Source of the DNA: Ignavibacteriales bacterium
GTDB lineage: Bacteria; Bacteroidota; Ignavibacteria; Ignavibacteriales; Ignavibacteriaceae
DNA: 64,000 nt
NCBI GenBank assembly: GCA_016707115.1
Contig: JADJIH010000001.1
Span: forward strand, 248,001 to 312,000
Reading direction: 5' to 3'
The translations under genes were made by a program, and so were the position numbers. The notes beneath the pieces were generated by a model. That model did no database searches and was not told the origin of the DNA. It was given only the letters and a program-made list of their open reading frames with translations. Positions 34,992-44,957 of this stretch are shown piece by piece (the first letter of the stretch is position 1; each line of letters opens with the position of its first letter).

Positions 34992-35018
34992 AAGGCGTCT
35001 AAAAGACGCCTTTTTTTT
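34992..35018 (+). terminator. Terminator of tonB
   Basis: A 9-bp stem (AAGGCGTCT / AGACGCCTT, loop AAA) with six more T. Confidence 0.92.
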
Positions 35019-35131
35019 ACCCGTTTTTAACCAATCATATTATTACCCTAATTTAATTTTTTTGTGGTTTTATAATTCGTATTTTTTAAGTGGTAATTCT
35101 GATAATTACTCAAAATAAATAATTCATTGAA

Positions 35132-36160
35132 ATGATGATTAAGAATAAAAAAAGTAAAATATTCGAACTTCCACTAGTAGTTATTCTAATTATCATATTA
35201 AATCTGGCATTTCTTTCCTATCTCAAATATCAAAATCAAAACTTAACAATTGGTGATTATGATCTAACAAATTTTGGTAATCTGAGTAATGTTTTTTTTA
35301 CAGTTATGCTTATTACTGGAATCTTAATTGTGGTGGTAAAGAAGGAATTAATATTCGACATCAAGAATTTCGTCCCATTTTTTATATTAAACCAATTCTT
35401 TCTAGTTGCCATTTATATATCAAAACTCATTTCTTTACCATTCAAAGAAATTTATTATTCTGGTCAAACTGGTGATGAATTATTAATCGGTGCCATTTTT
35501 GTCTTATACACATTTACTTATCTTGTTTTGATTTTTCTTGTTTGGTTACGCATTTTCAAAGTAAAAAATGTTATCATAATTAGGGCGATGTTTAATTCAG
35601 CATTATCTATGTTATTGATTTTAATGGTTGTGTTTCTCTACATAATTGGAAAGGAAGCCCTATTTGACGATGCATTGATAAAAGAAGGAAATAATAATGT
35701 TGGTGTTGTACTTGGGGCAGCAGTCTGGTCGGGAAATAAACCTAGTCCATCTCTTGCTGGCCGTGTTGATAAAGCATTATCATTGTATAAGCAGAAAAAA
35801 ATTTCCCAAATTTATCTTACAGGCAGTAATGCCCCCGGTGAATTAACTGAATCAGAAGTTGCATTGAAATATATTGAGAGTAAAGATTCTAAAACATCAG
35901 AGATCTTTCTTGAGAAAGAGTCTACTTCAACAAATGAACAAATTCAATATATTAAGAAAAAATTGATTTCGAGATCAAACATAAATGTAATTGTTATATC
36001 AGATGGCTATCATTTAGTTAGAGTTTTAGAAATAGCTAAATTTCATGAAATTGAAATTCAAGTTTCTGCATCTGAACTTTCTCAAAGCTTTGAGAAAGCA
36101 TTATACAATAAAACAAGAGAAGCTTTAGCTTTAACGGTATTTTGGCTTTTTGCCATTTGA
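35132..36160 (+). CDS. YdcF/SanA-family (DUF218) membrane protein
   Basis: A 342-aa protein with about five helices in the first 175 residues, then a DUF218 domain: VGVVLGAAVWSGNKPSP, IYLTGSNAPGELTESEVA and VIVISDGYHLVRV. E. coli relatives SanA and ElyC act in envelope integrity and lipid-linked precursor metabolism. A membrane domain of this size before the DUF218 part is longer than in ElyC. Confidence 0.82.
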   Translation: MMIKNKKSKIFELPLVVILIIILNLAFLSYLKYQNQNLTIGDYDLTNFGNLSNVFFTVMLITGILIVVVKKELIFDIKNFVPFFILNQFFLVAIYISKLISLPFKEIYYSGQTGDELLIGAIFVLYTFTYLVLIFLVWLRIFKVKNVIIIRAMFNSALSMLLILMVVFLYIIGKEALFDDALIKEGNNNVGVVLGAAVWSGNKPSPSLAGRVDKALSLYKQKKISQIYLTGSNAPGELTESEVALKYIESKDSKTSEIFLEKESTSTNEQIQYIKKKLISRSNINVIVISDGYHLVRVLEIAKFHEIEIQVSASELSQSFEKALYNKTREALALTVFWLFAI

Positions 36161-36191
36161 TAAAATAGTATAGGATTTACAGGAGAAAACA

Positions 36192-36686
36192 ATGTCTGCA
36201 GTATTCAAGCGAAGAGTAGTAAGGGAAAAAGTTTTACAGATTTTATATGCTTATGATATGAATAATGAAAATTTAATGGCTCTTACAAAAAGTGTTTTAG
36301 GAGATGTTGGGGAAGAAAATGATAGAAAATATGGTGAAGATCTTGTGAACAGAGTGTTGATACATAAAAAGGAACTAGATCAAAAAATTGAAGAAAGAGT
36401 CAGTAATTGGGAGATGGGACGTATTGCTCTGATAGACAAAATTCTTTTAAGAATGGCGATTTGTGAATTATTATACTTTCCGGACATACCGCCTAAAGTA
36501 TCAATAAACGAAGCAATTGAAATTGCGAAGGAGTTTAGCACAGCTGGCAGCGGTAAATTTATCAATGGTATTCTAGATGCCATTTTATCAGATGAAAAAA
36601 CTGCCGGTAGATTGACTAAAACAGGAAGAGGTTTGGTCGATGAAACAGTTTCCAAGAATCAACCCAAACACTCCGATGACAGGTAA
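36192..36686 (+). CDS. nusB: Transcription antitermination factor NusB
   Basis: A 164-aa protein of the all-helical NusB fold: RRVVREKVLQILYAYDMN at the start, ALIDKILLRMAICELLYFPD and SINEAIEIAKEFSTAGSGKF near the end, all typical. With NusE it binds boxA RNA in rRNA antitermination. An AGGAG site precedes the ATG. The C-terminal 20 residues extend beyond the family core and overlap the next gene. Confidence 0.95.
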   Translation: MSAVFKRRVVREKVLQILYAYDMNNENLMALTKSVLGDVGEENDRKYGEDLVNRVLIHKKELDQKIEERVSNWEMGRIALIDKILLRMAICELLYFPDIPPKVSINEAIEIAKEFSTAGSGKFINGILDAILSDEKTAGRLTKTGRGLVDETVSKNQPKHSDDR

Positions 36687-37890
36687 GAAAAAAATATTTG
36701 TCTGGACTCTTTTTGATTTTGCAAATACTTCATTTTCAATTGTTGTAGTAACATTTCTTTATGCGGTTTATTTCAAAAAAGTTGTAGCACAAGGTCAGCC
36801 GATTGGGGATTTATATTGGTCGCTCGGAACAAGTATTGCTATGATAATAACAGCAATAATCTCACCGATATTAGGAGCTATAGCTGATTATTCTGCAGGT
36901 AAAAAAAGATTTTTATTATTCTTTACTCTTCTTTGTATCGCCGCAACTTCATCGCTTTATTTTATTGGAAGCGGTAATGTGTTAATGGGAGTTCTACTTT
37001 TCATTCTTGCTAATGTTGGATTTGAAGCAGGGTTAGTTTTTTATGACTCCTTTCTTCCTGAACTGACAGAACCTAAAAATTATGGAAGAGTTAGTGGTTA
37101 TGGATTTGCAATGGGGTATTTAGGTTCGCTTGCAACGCTTGCAATAATTTATCCTTTCATTCAAGCAGAAATGATTAAAGAATCTTTTCCCATAGCTGCT
37201 CTTTTCTTTTTGATATTTTCTTTACCACTGTTTATTTACTTAAAGGATAACAGAAAAAAAATAGTCGAACACGAATCTTACTTTAAAATTGGTGTTACAC
37301 GAGTATGGGGTACTTTATCCCACTTAAAGAATTATAAAAACCTAGCAACTTTTTTACTCGCATATTTTTTTTACATCGAAGGAGTGAACACAATAATATT
37401 TTTCTCCGGTAATTATGCCAGTACAACTTTAGGTTTTTCAGAGACTGAGTTACTAATATTTTTTCTGACTGTACAAACAACTGCAATTGCGGGTTCTGTT
37501 TTACTCGGAATTGTTGCTGATTCTATCGGCCAGAAAAAAACAATTATGATCACTTTGGTTATGTGGTTAATTACAGTCTTAATTGCTTTCTTAGTCCAGG
37601 ATAAGAATGGATTTTATATTGTTGGTCTTATAGCTGGGGCTGCAATGGGTTCAAGTCAATCAACAAGTAGAAGTTTAATGAGTAAGCTAACTCCGCCAGA
37701 AAAGAAAACAGAGTTTTTTGGGTTTTATTCTTTCTTTGGAAAAAGTTCTGCAGTTATTGGTCCATTGGTTTTTGGATTGGTCAGCTTCATTTCAGGTGAT
37801 CAGCGTTTAGCTATTATATCTATTGGATTGTTCTTTGTTGTTGGACTAATAATACTAACGCAGGTTAAGGATCCGGATTATGCGAATTAA
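36676..37890 (+). CDS. MFS transporter, UMF1 (Atg22-like) family
   Basis: A membrane protein of 404 aa from the ATG at 36676, or 416 aa from an ATG at 36640. The later start puts FVWTLFDFANTSFSIVVVTF, the family's N-terminal box, at the expected distance from the start. It has 12 helices, with GAIADYSAGKKRFLLFF as loop motif. Substrates of bacterial UMF1 proteins are unknown; the yeast relative exports amino acids from the vacuole. It overlaps nusB by 11 nt with this start. Confidence 0.87.
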   Translation: MTGKKKIFVWTLFDFANTSFSIVVVTFLYAVYFKKVVAQGQPIGDLYWSLGTSIAMIITAIISPILGAIADYSAGKKRFLLFFTLLCIAATSSLYFIGSGNVLMGVLLFILANVGFEAGLVFYDSFLPELTEPKNYGRVSGYGFAMGYLGSLATLAIIYPFIQAEMIKESFPIAALFFLIFSLPLFIYLKDNRKKIVEHESYFKIGVTRVWGTLSHLKNYKNLATFLLAYFFYIEGVNTIIFFSGNYASTTLGFSETELLIFFLTVQTTAIAGSVLLGIVADSIGQKKTIMITLVMWLITVLIAFLVQDKNGFYIVGLIAGAAMGSSQSTSRSLMSKLTPPEKKTEFFGFYSFFGKSSAVIGPLVFGLVSFISGDQRLAIISIGLFFVVGLIILTQVKDPDYAN

Positions 37891-37940
37891 TCATTAAGCA
37901 GGAATAATTTCATCCCTTTTATAAATCGATTCATAACTCA

Positions 37941-39095
37941 TTAAATAGAAACTAGTTTTTCCGCAGCTTCTTTTAGCACTTCATCTCTTTTAGCAAAACA
38001 TACTCGAATAAGTTTATTATTAGTTCCATCCTTATAAAATGGTGAAATAGGGATAACCGCAACACCAATTTCTTTGGTGAGATATTCTGAAAATTCTAAA
38101 TCATTTTTATCAGATATTCTAGAGTAATCTAAAAGTTGAAAATATGTGCCATCACAATTTTTCAAAATAAATTTTGAATTTTTTATAAATGAAGAAAATA
38201 GATCTCGTTTAGCTTGATAAAAATGCGGGAGTAAATAAATGTTGGTTACATCTTTCAGAAATTCAGCCACCGCTAATTGAATTGGAGTATTGACTGTAAA
38301 AACTATAAACTGATGAAACTTTCTAAATTCTGTTGTAAGATATTCAGGGGCACAACAATAACCCATTTTCCATCCGGTAGTATGAAAAGTCTTTCCAAAG
38401 GATGAAATTATTAAACTTCTCTTTGCAAGTTCATTGTATCCAGCAAAACTTAGATGTTTCTGATTGTCAAAAATTATATGCTCATAAACTTCATCGCTTA
38501 TAAGAAAAATATTAGTGTTTTTTACAATCCGTTCAAGCTGGATTAGATCATTCGATTTAAGAATTGCACCGGTTGGATTGTGTGGGGAGTTAAATACAAT
38601 ACATTTAGTTTTTTTAGTTATTGATTTTTCAACTTCTTGCCAAGGGATGCTAAAATCAATCGTATTTAGTTTAATTGCAATAGGAATTCCACCATTTGCA
38701 ATTATTGCCGGAAGATAAGAATCATACGCAGGCTCAAAAATAATTACTTCATCGCCTTTATTTACTAAAGCTGAAAATGCTGTATAAAGAGCCTGTGTTG
38801 CACCTGCGGTAACTGTAATTTCTCTTTCTGGGTTGTACTCACGTCCATAATCTCTTTTAACTTTCAAAGAAATTTGTTTTCTTAGTTCAATTGTGCCCTG
38901 CATTGGAGCATATTGATTGTTACCATTTTTCATAAAATGATGAACGAGTTCAATCAGTTGTTCTGAACAATTAAAATCCGGGAAGCCTTGTGAAAGATTA
39001 ATCGCATTATATTCGTTTGCCATTTTAGACATTATAGCAAAAATACTTGTCTTTACATCTGGAAGCTTTGAAGATATTTTTAATTGGGTACTCAT
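37941..39095 (-). CDS. Class I/II aminotransferase (methionine/kynurenine type)
   Basis: A 384-aa PLP enzyme: INLSQGFPDFNCSEQLI near the N-terminus, EITVTAGATQALYTAF, the NSPHNPTGA box, SDEVYEHIIFD, and the PLP lysine in SSFGKTFHTTGWKMGY. The QGFPDF motif groups it with YbdL/KAT-type enzymes acting on methionine or kynurenine. It is 7 nt downstream of the Sel1 gene on the same strand, so the two may be co-transcribed. Confidence 0.9.
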   Translation of the reverse strand: MSTQLKISSKLPDVKTSIFAIMSKMANEYNAINLSQGFPDFNCSEQLIELVHHFMKNGNNQYAPMQGTIELRKQISLKVKRDYGREYNPEREITVTAGATQALYTAFSALVNKGDEVIIFEPAYDSYLPAIIANGGIPIAIKLNTIDFSIPWQEVEKSITKKTKCIVFNSPHNPTGAILKSNDLIQLERIVKNTNIFLISDEVYEHIIFDNQKHLSFAGYNELAKRSLIISSFGKTFHTTGWKMGYCCAPEYLTTEFRKFHQFIVFTVNTPIQLAVAEFLKDVTNIYLLPHFYQAKRDLFSSFIKNSKFILKNCDGTYFQLLDYSRISDKNDLEFSEYLTKEIGVAVIPISPFYKDGTNNKLIRVCFAKRDEVLKEAAEKLVSI

Positions 39096-39102
39096 TTCTT
39101 AA

Positions 39103-40674
39103 TTAGTTGACCTTAAATATTGTATCTGCTGGTCTAAGGTTATCATATAGACGCTTTAATTGTTCATACGCATATTGATTACCTCTTTGAGCAGAATTTC
39201 TATAATACTCAACAGCATTTGGTAAGTTTCTTGTTGCACCGATTCCATTTTCATAACAGTATCCCATAGCAAATTGAGCTAGCACCGAACCGCTGTTTTC
39301 ATATTTTTCCAATAATGAAAATTCACTATTCAAATCATCATTTACAGTAGCACCAAATACTTTTGATACAGCTAATCTGACTGAAGCTTCCGGACTGCCA
39401 AACCTTTCTGCAATCTTCCAATAATCCAAACCCTTTGCTTTATCCATATTAACATACTTGCCTGTATAATAATTAAAGCCAAGTTCAATAATAGCCGGAA
39501 TATGATTTTGTACTGCGGCTTTCTGTAATAGATCTATAGCATCCTTTTCACTTAAACGATTCTCATAACCAAGTTTTTGCAATCCGTACCAAACAAACTG
39601 TGCTGTTGGATCTCCAAATTGTACTGCGTCGTTTAATATTGTGTAAAAATCTTTTTCTCGAACAAGCTTCCAAAGCAAATAAGCTGCTCTTGGTGAATCT
39701 AAAATAGTTGCTCTGATATAATACTCTGCTGCGAACAATTTATTCTTTCCAACAAAATTTCCTATTTCATAAAGTCTGCCTAATATGGTTTGAGCTTCGT
39801 GACTTCCAACATCTGCAAGGTTTCGAAGTAAATTAATTTTTTCTTCATTAAAAAATGAAGTCAAGGAAGAATCATTTTTGATTACTATGGAATCCTTGAC
39901 ATTTGTAAGATTTAGATTCTTTAAATCAGATATCAGCATCTCATCAGTAATATCTTTAAGAGTATCTGACTGAGTATCAAAATCAATAAAAACTAATCCC
40001 ATTGAAGGTTGGATTTTGGATTCATCCTTATCATCTTTAGTAGTATTGTCTTTTGTTAAACCATATTTGTTCTGATTAACAGAATCTTTGAACTCTGATG
40101 ATACTTTTGGTGATAGCTCCAGGATTACCTCTTTAGCAGGTTCGTAGCCACCATCAGCCGATTTTTTAATCCAGTAATACGATTTGTTCCAATCTCTCGG
40201 CACAATTAAATTGTCTGTGTGCAGCACGCCAACAACATATTGTGCCTGGCTCATTCCTGCTTCAGCAGCAAGTAAAAAATTTTCGTAAGCTGCAAACGGG
40301 TTCCATTCAGTTCCCCAGCCATTAATCAGCATTATACCATAATTATAAAGTGCAGAGGTTAGCTTTTGCGAAGCAGCTTTTTTAATCCAATAAACTGCTG
40401 TTATTGTGTCTGCAGCTATTCCTTCGCCTGTAAGTAATCTTAAACCAAGTTCATGCTGAGCCAACGGGTCACCGCTATTTGCAATCTGAACTAATTTAAA
40501 TTGTTGTAAAATCTGGTAAGATAAATCCGGTTGATAAAAATAAGGATTATTTCTGTAAGGTCTGTTCTTTTTAAAGGCTAAACTTTTTGTGGAGTCTTGC
40601 GCTGTGAGATCTGCTGGAATTAATAAAACGAAAACTAAAATAATAGCTAAAGGAATTTGATTTTTAATCTGCAA
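39103..40674 (-). CDS. Sel1-repeat exported protein
   Basis: A 523-aa protein with a signal peptide (about 1-25, ending LTAQD) and at least seven Sel1-like repeats, for example AQHELGLRLLTGEGIAADTI, AQTILGRLYEIGNFVGKNKL and AQFAMGYCYENGIGATRNLP. The linker at about 200-260 is charged and not repeat-like. Sel1 repeats are protein-binding solenoids. The partner is unknown. Confidence 0.85.
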   Translation of the reverse strand: MQIKNQIPLAIILVFVLLIPADLTAQDSTKSLAFKKNRPYRNNPYFYQPDLSYQILQQFKLVQIANSGDPLAQHELGLRLLTGEGIAADTITAVYWIKKAASQKLTSALYNYGIMLINGWGTEWNPFAAYENFLLAAEAGMSQAQYVVGVLHTDNLIVPRDWNKSYYWIKKSADGGYEPAKEVILELSPKVSSEFKDSVNQNKYGLTKDNTTKDDKDESKIQPSMGLVFIDFDTQSDTLKDITDEMLISDLKNLNLTNVKDSIVIKNDSSLTSFFNEEKINLLRNLADVGSHEAQTILGRLYEIGNFVGKNKLFAAEYYIRATILDSPRAAYLLWKLVREKDFYTILNDAVQFGDPTAQFVWYGLQKLGYENRLSEKDAIDLLQKAAVQNHIPAIIELGFNYYTGKYVNMDKAKGLDYWKIAERFGSPEASVRLAVSKVFGATVNDDLNSEFSLLEKYENSGSVLAQFAMGYCYENGIGATRNLPNAVEYYRNSAQRGNQYAYEQLKRLYDNLRPADTIFKVN

Positions 40675-40796
40675 TATTTTCTCAATAAATTAAATATGTT
40701 ACATTAGACGAAATTTTATTCTATTATTGTGTGCGAAAAATAATGTTTATTTGCATAATTATTTAGTGATTTTCTCATCGAATTAAAAGCATAAAT

Positions 40797-43235
40797 ATGA
40801 TAGATAAATTAAAACAAATCATCATTCCTTTAACCGTCTTATTCATAGCAATTATCCTGGTTTACATTCTAATCCCAAGTTATCACCCATTTGGGGGACT
40901 TAAAATTGTAAACAATAAACAGTCAATCCTGAATCAATCAAAAAAGTATTTAAACAAATCAAATGTTTTATATAACGAGAATAAACTAAACATCGGGTTT
41001 AAAACAGATGAAAATTTTGTCAGATGGATTAATTCCGAGTACAGGATTAATGAAGCAAACAAGATTTTGTCAGATGCAGGTACTGCTTATTATTGGATAG
41101 TAACTCAAGATAAGGATGAAGATTCAGAGATGAATGTTTCCTCCAATTCAGATGGAAGAATTAATCTTAACAAAACAAGTTTTAGTTTAAAAATACTAGA
41201 TAATGGTAAGATAATAGAATTCAATAATGAACTGCCTGATTCAACTTTGAAAAATTCTGTTTCCCCTGATGAAGCAGTTAGTCTTGCTTTGGAATTTATT
41301 AAAAAACTTAGAAACGATATTACTTTTGTTGGGGATTCGTTGAGAGTTAACGGGAAAGATAGCTTTAACACTTTTTACTATAAAGAAACTGAAACAATTA
41401 AAAAACTTGAACGGGTAGATTACAATTTCACCTGGGAAACAAAAAATAAATCTATTATTAATTATGTTCTAAATGCCAAAGTTGTTGGTGATCGTTTATC
41501 AAATTTTTCTATTCAGGCAATTGTTCCTGATGAATATTTGAATAATGAAACCGATGTATTTGAAGTTGCTACTACTATAATTTTTACACTTCTAATCATC
41601 ATTTCAGTTTTAGTAGTTGGATTTAAAAGATTTAGAGCATACGAGGTTGGGTTTAAAATTGCAATCGTTTTCGGAATTTTTGTTTTGGTTTCGTTTATAA
41701 TTAAAGAATTACTTGAAAGATTTAGCACATTTGAATGGACGATTATCCTAGGGCTTGGATTAGGAGGCATTTTTATTGCTGGTGCTGCAATCATACTTTG
41801 GGCAGTAAGTGAAACAATTTTTAGGGAAATCTGGAATGATAAATTTCTATCTTTAGATTTAATTTATCATAGAAAAATCAATCATTCATCCGTTGGAAAA
41901 TCAATTATTAATAGTATTTCATTTGGGTTTGGATTAACGGCTCTATTTTTTGTTTTGCAGTATGCTGTAAGTTATTATTCAAATGTTGTATTTGTAGGTG
42001 ATAGTTTTACTTCCCAATCTCATGTTATAGCGTATCTACCTTTATTAAACATTTTCTTGGGTGTTATTAATGGCTATGGAATTCTATCAGTTGCCTTTTT
42101 TATGTTCCTTACTGCCGCAATTAAACGATATATAAATAATGATATCATCTTTATCTTAGTAAGCGGCTTAACCTGGGCATTATTAATCCATTCAAATGTA
42201 AGTCCGCTGACTGCAGGACTCCCAATAAATCTTGTTATTGGAGTTTTGCTAACTCTGATTCTAATCAAATATGATTTACTAACTACTCTGCTTTCCTTTT
42301 TACTGTTTAAATTTTTCATCAAAGCAACTGAATTATTGTTTGTAACTGAAACCAGTCTTAAAAATGAGTGGTACATTCTAGTAGTAATTTGTTCTGTCCT
42401 ATTTGTTTTAGGAATCATTCTAGTGTTTAGAAAAGATAAGTTTACAGATTATGATTCCATAACACCAAAGTTTGTTGAGAATATTACTGAGCGACAGAGA
42501 TTAAAAAAAGAACTTGATGTTGCACGGCATGTTCAAATGAGTTTTTTACCTAGAGGAAACCCGATATTAAAAGGAATAGATATTGCGTCAATTTGTATCC
42601 CTGCTTTTGAAGTCGGTGGAGATTATTATGATTTTATTCATCTTGGTAAAAATAAACTAGGAATAATTATTGGCGATGTTTCAGGAAAAGGAACACAAGC
42701 TGCTTTTTATATGACTTTAACAAAAGGATTTTTAAAGGCAATTGCAAAACACACAGATTCACCTTCAGAAGTTTTAACAAAGATGAATGAACTATTTTAT
42801 GAAAACGTAGAACGAGGCAGATTTATATCTATGATTTATGCTGTTGTAGATTTGGAAGCTAAGTTTATTAGAATTGCAAGAGCAGGGCATAATCCTGTAA
42901 TTTATCACGATACAGCTGGAAAAGTGAATTTGATCAGTCCGAATGGATTAGCCCTTGGACTTGAAAAAGGGGATTTATTCAGTAAAGTGATAACGGAATT
43001 CGAGGAAAAAATAGAAGCTGGTAAAACTTTTATTTTTTATACTGATGGTTTTACTGAAGCAGTTAACAAAAAAGGCGACGAGTACGGTTTGGATAGAATG
43101 TTTGAAATTGCTAAGTCTTGGAATAATTCCTCAGCAGCAGAAATCCAGGAGAAAATGATGGCGGATGTTAACAAGTTTATAGGAAAAGCACCCCAGCACG
43201 ATGATATGACGATGGTAATTCTAAAAATTAATTAA
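40797..43235 (+). CDS. Membrane-bound SpoIIE/RsbU-type PP2C phosphatase
   Basis: An 812-aa protein. One helix at about 10-27 and an extracytoplasmic domain at 30-250 come first, then about eight helices (255-545), a short coiled coil (ERQRLKKELDVARHVQMSFLP), and the PP2C domain at about 580-812 with FEVGGDYYDF, IGDVSGKGTQAAFYM, RAGHNPVIY, YTDGFTEAVN and QHDDMTMVIL. All metal-binding aspartates appear present. Such enzymes dephosphorylate anti-anti-sigma proteins in partner-switching stress systems. No anti-sigma partner is encoded nearby. Confidence 0.9.
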   Translation: MIDKLKQIIIPLTVLFIAIILVYILIPSYHPFGGLKIVNNKQSILNQSKKYLNKSNVLYNENKLNIGFKTDENFVRWINSEYRINEANKILSDAGTAYYWIVTQDKDEDSEMNVSSNSDGRINLNKTSFSLKILDNGKIIEFNNELPDSTLKNSVSPDEAVSLALEFIKKLRNDITFVGDSLRVNGKDSFNTFYYKETETIKKLERVDYNFTWETKNKSIINYVLNAKVVGDRLSNFSIQAIVPDEYLNNETDVFEVATTIIFTLLIIISVLVVGFKRFRAYEVGFKIAIVFGIFVLVSFIIKELLERFSTFEWTIILGLGLGGIFIAGAAIILWAVSETIFREIWNDKFLSLDLIYHRKINHSSVGKSIINSISFGFGLTALFFVLQYAVSYYSNVVFVGDSFTSQSHVIAYLPLLNIFLGVINGYGILSVAFFMFLTAAIKRYINNDIIFILVSGLTWALLIHSNVSPLTAGLPINLVIGVLLTLILIKYDLLTTLLSFLLFKFFIKATELLFVTETSLKNEWYILVVICSVLFVLGIILVFRKDKFTDYDSITPKFVENITERQRLKKELDVARHVQMSFLPRGNPILKGIDIASICIPAFEVGGDYYDFIHLGKNKLGIIIGDVSGKGTQAAFYMTLTKGFLKAIAKHTDSPSEVLTKMNELFYENVERGRFISMIYAVVDLEAKFIRIARAGHNPVIYHDTAGKVNLISPNGLALGLEKGDLFSKVITEFEEKIEAGKTFIFYTDGFTEAVNKKGDEYGLDRMFEIAKSWNNSSAAEIQEKMMADVNKFIGKAPQHDDMTMVILKIN

Positions 43236-43262
43236 TAAAGTATGTTTTAGTTCCAAATCAGA

Positions 43263-43293
43263 TTGGAAATCTTAGCAGGTAACTCTATATTTC
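43263..43293 (+). promoter_or_regulatory. Promoter of pyrG
   Basis: TTG (43263-43265), 20 nt, TATATTTC (43286-43293), one mismatch to TAnnTTTG, 18 nt before the ATG. Confidence 0.52.
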
Positions 43294-43311
43294 TGGGCAA
43301 AAAAAAGTAAA

Positions 43312-44934
43312 ATGTCATCAAGAAAAAAAGTTAAGTTTATCTTCGTCACAGGCGGTGTGGTTTCGTCTTTAGGCAAAGGAATCACTGCCTCATCTCTCGG
43401 TTTACTTCTAAAACAACGCGGCTTCAGAGTCACAATACAAAAATTTGATCCATATATAAATGTTGATCCGGGAACAATGAGTCCCTTTCAACATGGAGAA
43501 GTATATGTAACCGATGATGGTGCAGAAACTGATCTAGATCTTGGACATTATGAGCGTTTTCTAGATGTAAATATGACTCGTGCAAATAACACTACTACTG
43601 GTCAGGTTTACAACGAAGTCATCACAAAAGAAAGACGCGGAGATTTTTTAGGAGCTACGGTCCAAGTAATTCCCCATATCACAGATGAAATCAAAAATCG
43701 CATGTTAAAGTTAAGCGAGCTTGGCGAGTATGATATAATTATCAGTGAAATAGGCGGAACTGTTGGTGATATTGAAAGTCTTCCATTCATCGAAGCAATG
43801 AGACAATTAATGCTTCAGTTTGGCAGGGCAAATACGATGAACATTCACGTTACACTTGTTCCTTATATCGCTTCTGCTGGTGAAGTAAAAACCAAACCAA
43901 CACAACATAGTGTAAAAAATCTACTCGAACTTGGAATCCAGCCTGATGTTTTAATATGTAGATCTGAAAAAAAATTAAGCAGAGATTTACGTGATAAAAT
44001 TGCTCTGTTTTGCAATGTAGCATCTAAAGCTGTTATTTCTGCATATGACTGTTCATCTATTTATGAAGTCCCATTGGTTCTACACAAAGAAAAGTTTGAT
44101 CAAACTGTTTTAGAGAGATTACACCTTCCGGATAAAAAGATTAACATCGATAATTGGGAACAATTTGTAGAAAGTGTTAAGAATCCAGTTGAAAAAGTTG
44201 AGATTGCACTTTGTGGAAAATATATTGAGCATATGGATGCCTACAAAAGTATCATGGAATCATTCATTCACGCAGGTGCAGAAAATAAATGCAAAGTTGT
44301 CGTTCGCCCTATAAGTGCTGAAGCATTAGAAAGTGAATCAGTAGATAAATTATTAGATGGTGTAAGCGGAATATTAGTTCCAGGTGGTTTTGGTGAACGT
44401 GGCATTGAAGGAAAGATTAAAGCAGTTCAATATGCCAGAGAAAATGATATTCCATTTTTAGGAATTTGTCTTGGAATGCAGTGTGCGGTTATAGAATATG
44501 CAAGGAATGTTTGCGGAATTAAAAACGCACATAGTTCAGAATTCAAGAAAAATAAATTTAGCGTTATAGATTTAATGCCTGATCAAAAGAATATAAAAGA
44601 TATGGGTGCAACAATGAGGCTCGGTGCGTATCCCTGCAACATTAAGGATAAAACTCTTGCATATAAAGCTTATCAAAGTTCTTACATTTCCGAAAGACAC
44701 AGGCACAGATACGAAGTAAATAACAAGTTCAGAAGCGTATTAACTGAAAAAGGTTTAGTATTGTCAGGCTTATCGCCTGATAGAGAACTAGTTGAGATGA
44801 TTGAATTGCCGGATAAAAAATGGTTTGTAGCTTGTCAGTTTCATCCTGAACTAAAATCAAGAGCAACTAAAGCTCATCCATTATTCAGAGAATTTGTTAA
44901 AGCTTCTTTAAAATTATCTTTATCTAAAAAGTAA
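43312..44934 (+). CDS. pyrG: CTP synthase
   Basis: A 540-aa enzyme making CTP from UTP with ATP and glutamine. The synthase domain starts FVTGGVVSSLGKGITASSLG. The glutaminase domain has GICLGMQCAV with the nucleophilic Cys and FHPELKSRATKAHPLF with the His-Glu pair. Length is normal for the family. It has its own promoter. Confidence 0.97.
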   Translation: MSSRKKVKFIFVTGGVVSSLGKGITASSLGLLLKQRGFRVTIQKFDPYINVDPGTMSPFQHGEVYVTDDGAETDLDLGHYERFLDVNMTRANNTTTGQVYNEVITKERRGDFLGATVQVIPHITDEIKNRMLKLSELGEYDIIISEIGGTVGDIESLPFIEAMRQLMLQFGRANTMNIHVTLVPYIASAGEVKTKPTQHSVKNLLELGIQPDVLICRSEKKLSRDLRDKIALFCNVASKAVISAYDCSSIYEVPLVLHKEKFDQTVLERLHLPDKKINIDNWEQFVESVKNPVEKVEIALCGKYIEHMDAYKSIMESFIHAGAENKCKVVVRPISAEALESESVDKLLDGVSGILVPGGFGERGIEGKIKAVQYARENDIPFLGICLGMQCAVIEYARNVCGIKNAHSSEFKKNKFSVIDLMPDQKNIKDMGATMRLGAYPCNIKDKTLAYKAYQSSYISERHRHRYEVNNKFRSVLTEKGLVLSGLSPDRELVEMIELPDKKWFVACQFHPELKSRATKAHPLFREFVKASLKLSLSKK

Positions 44935-44957
44935 TATAAACGTATTTTAAATTTTTA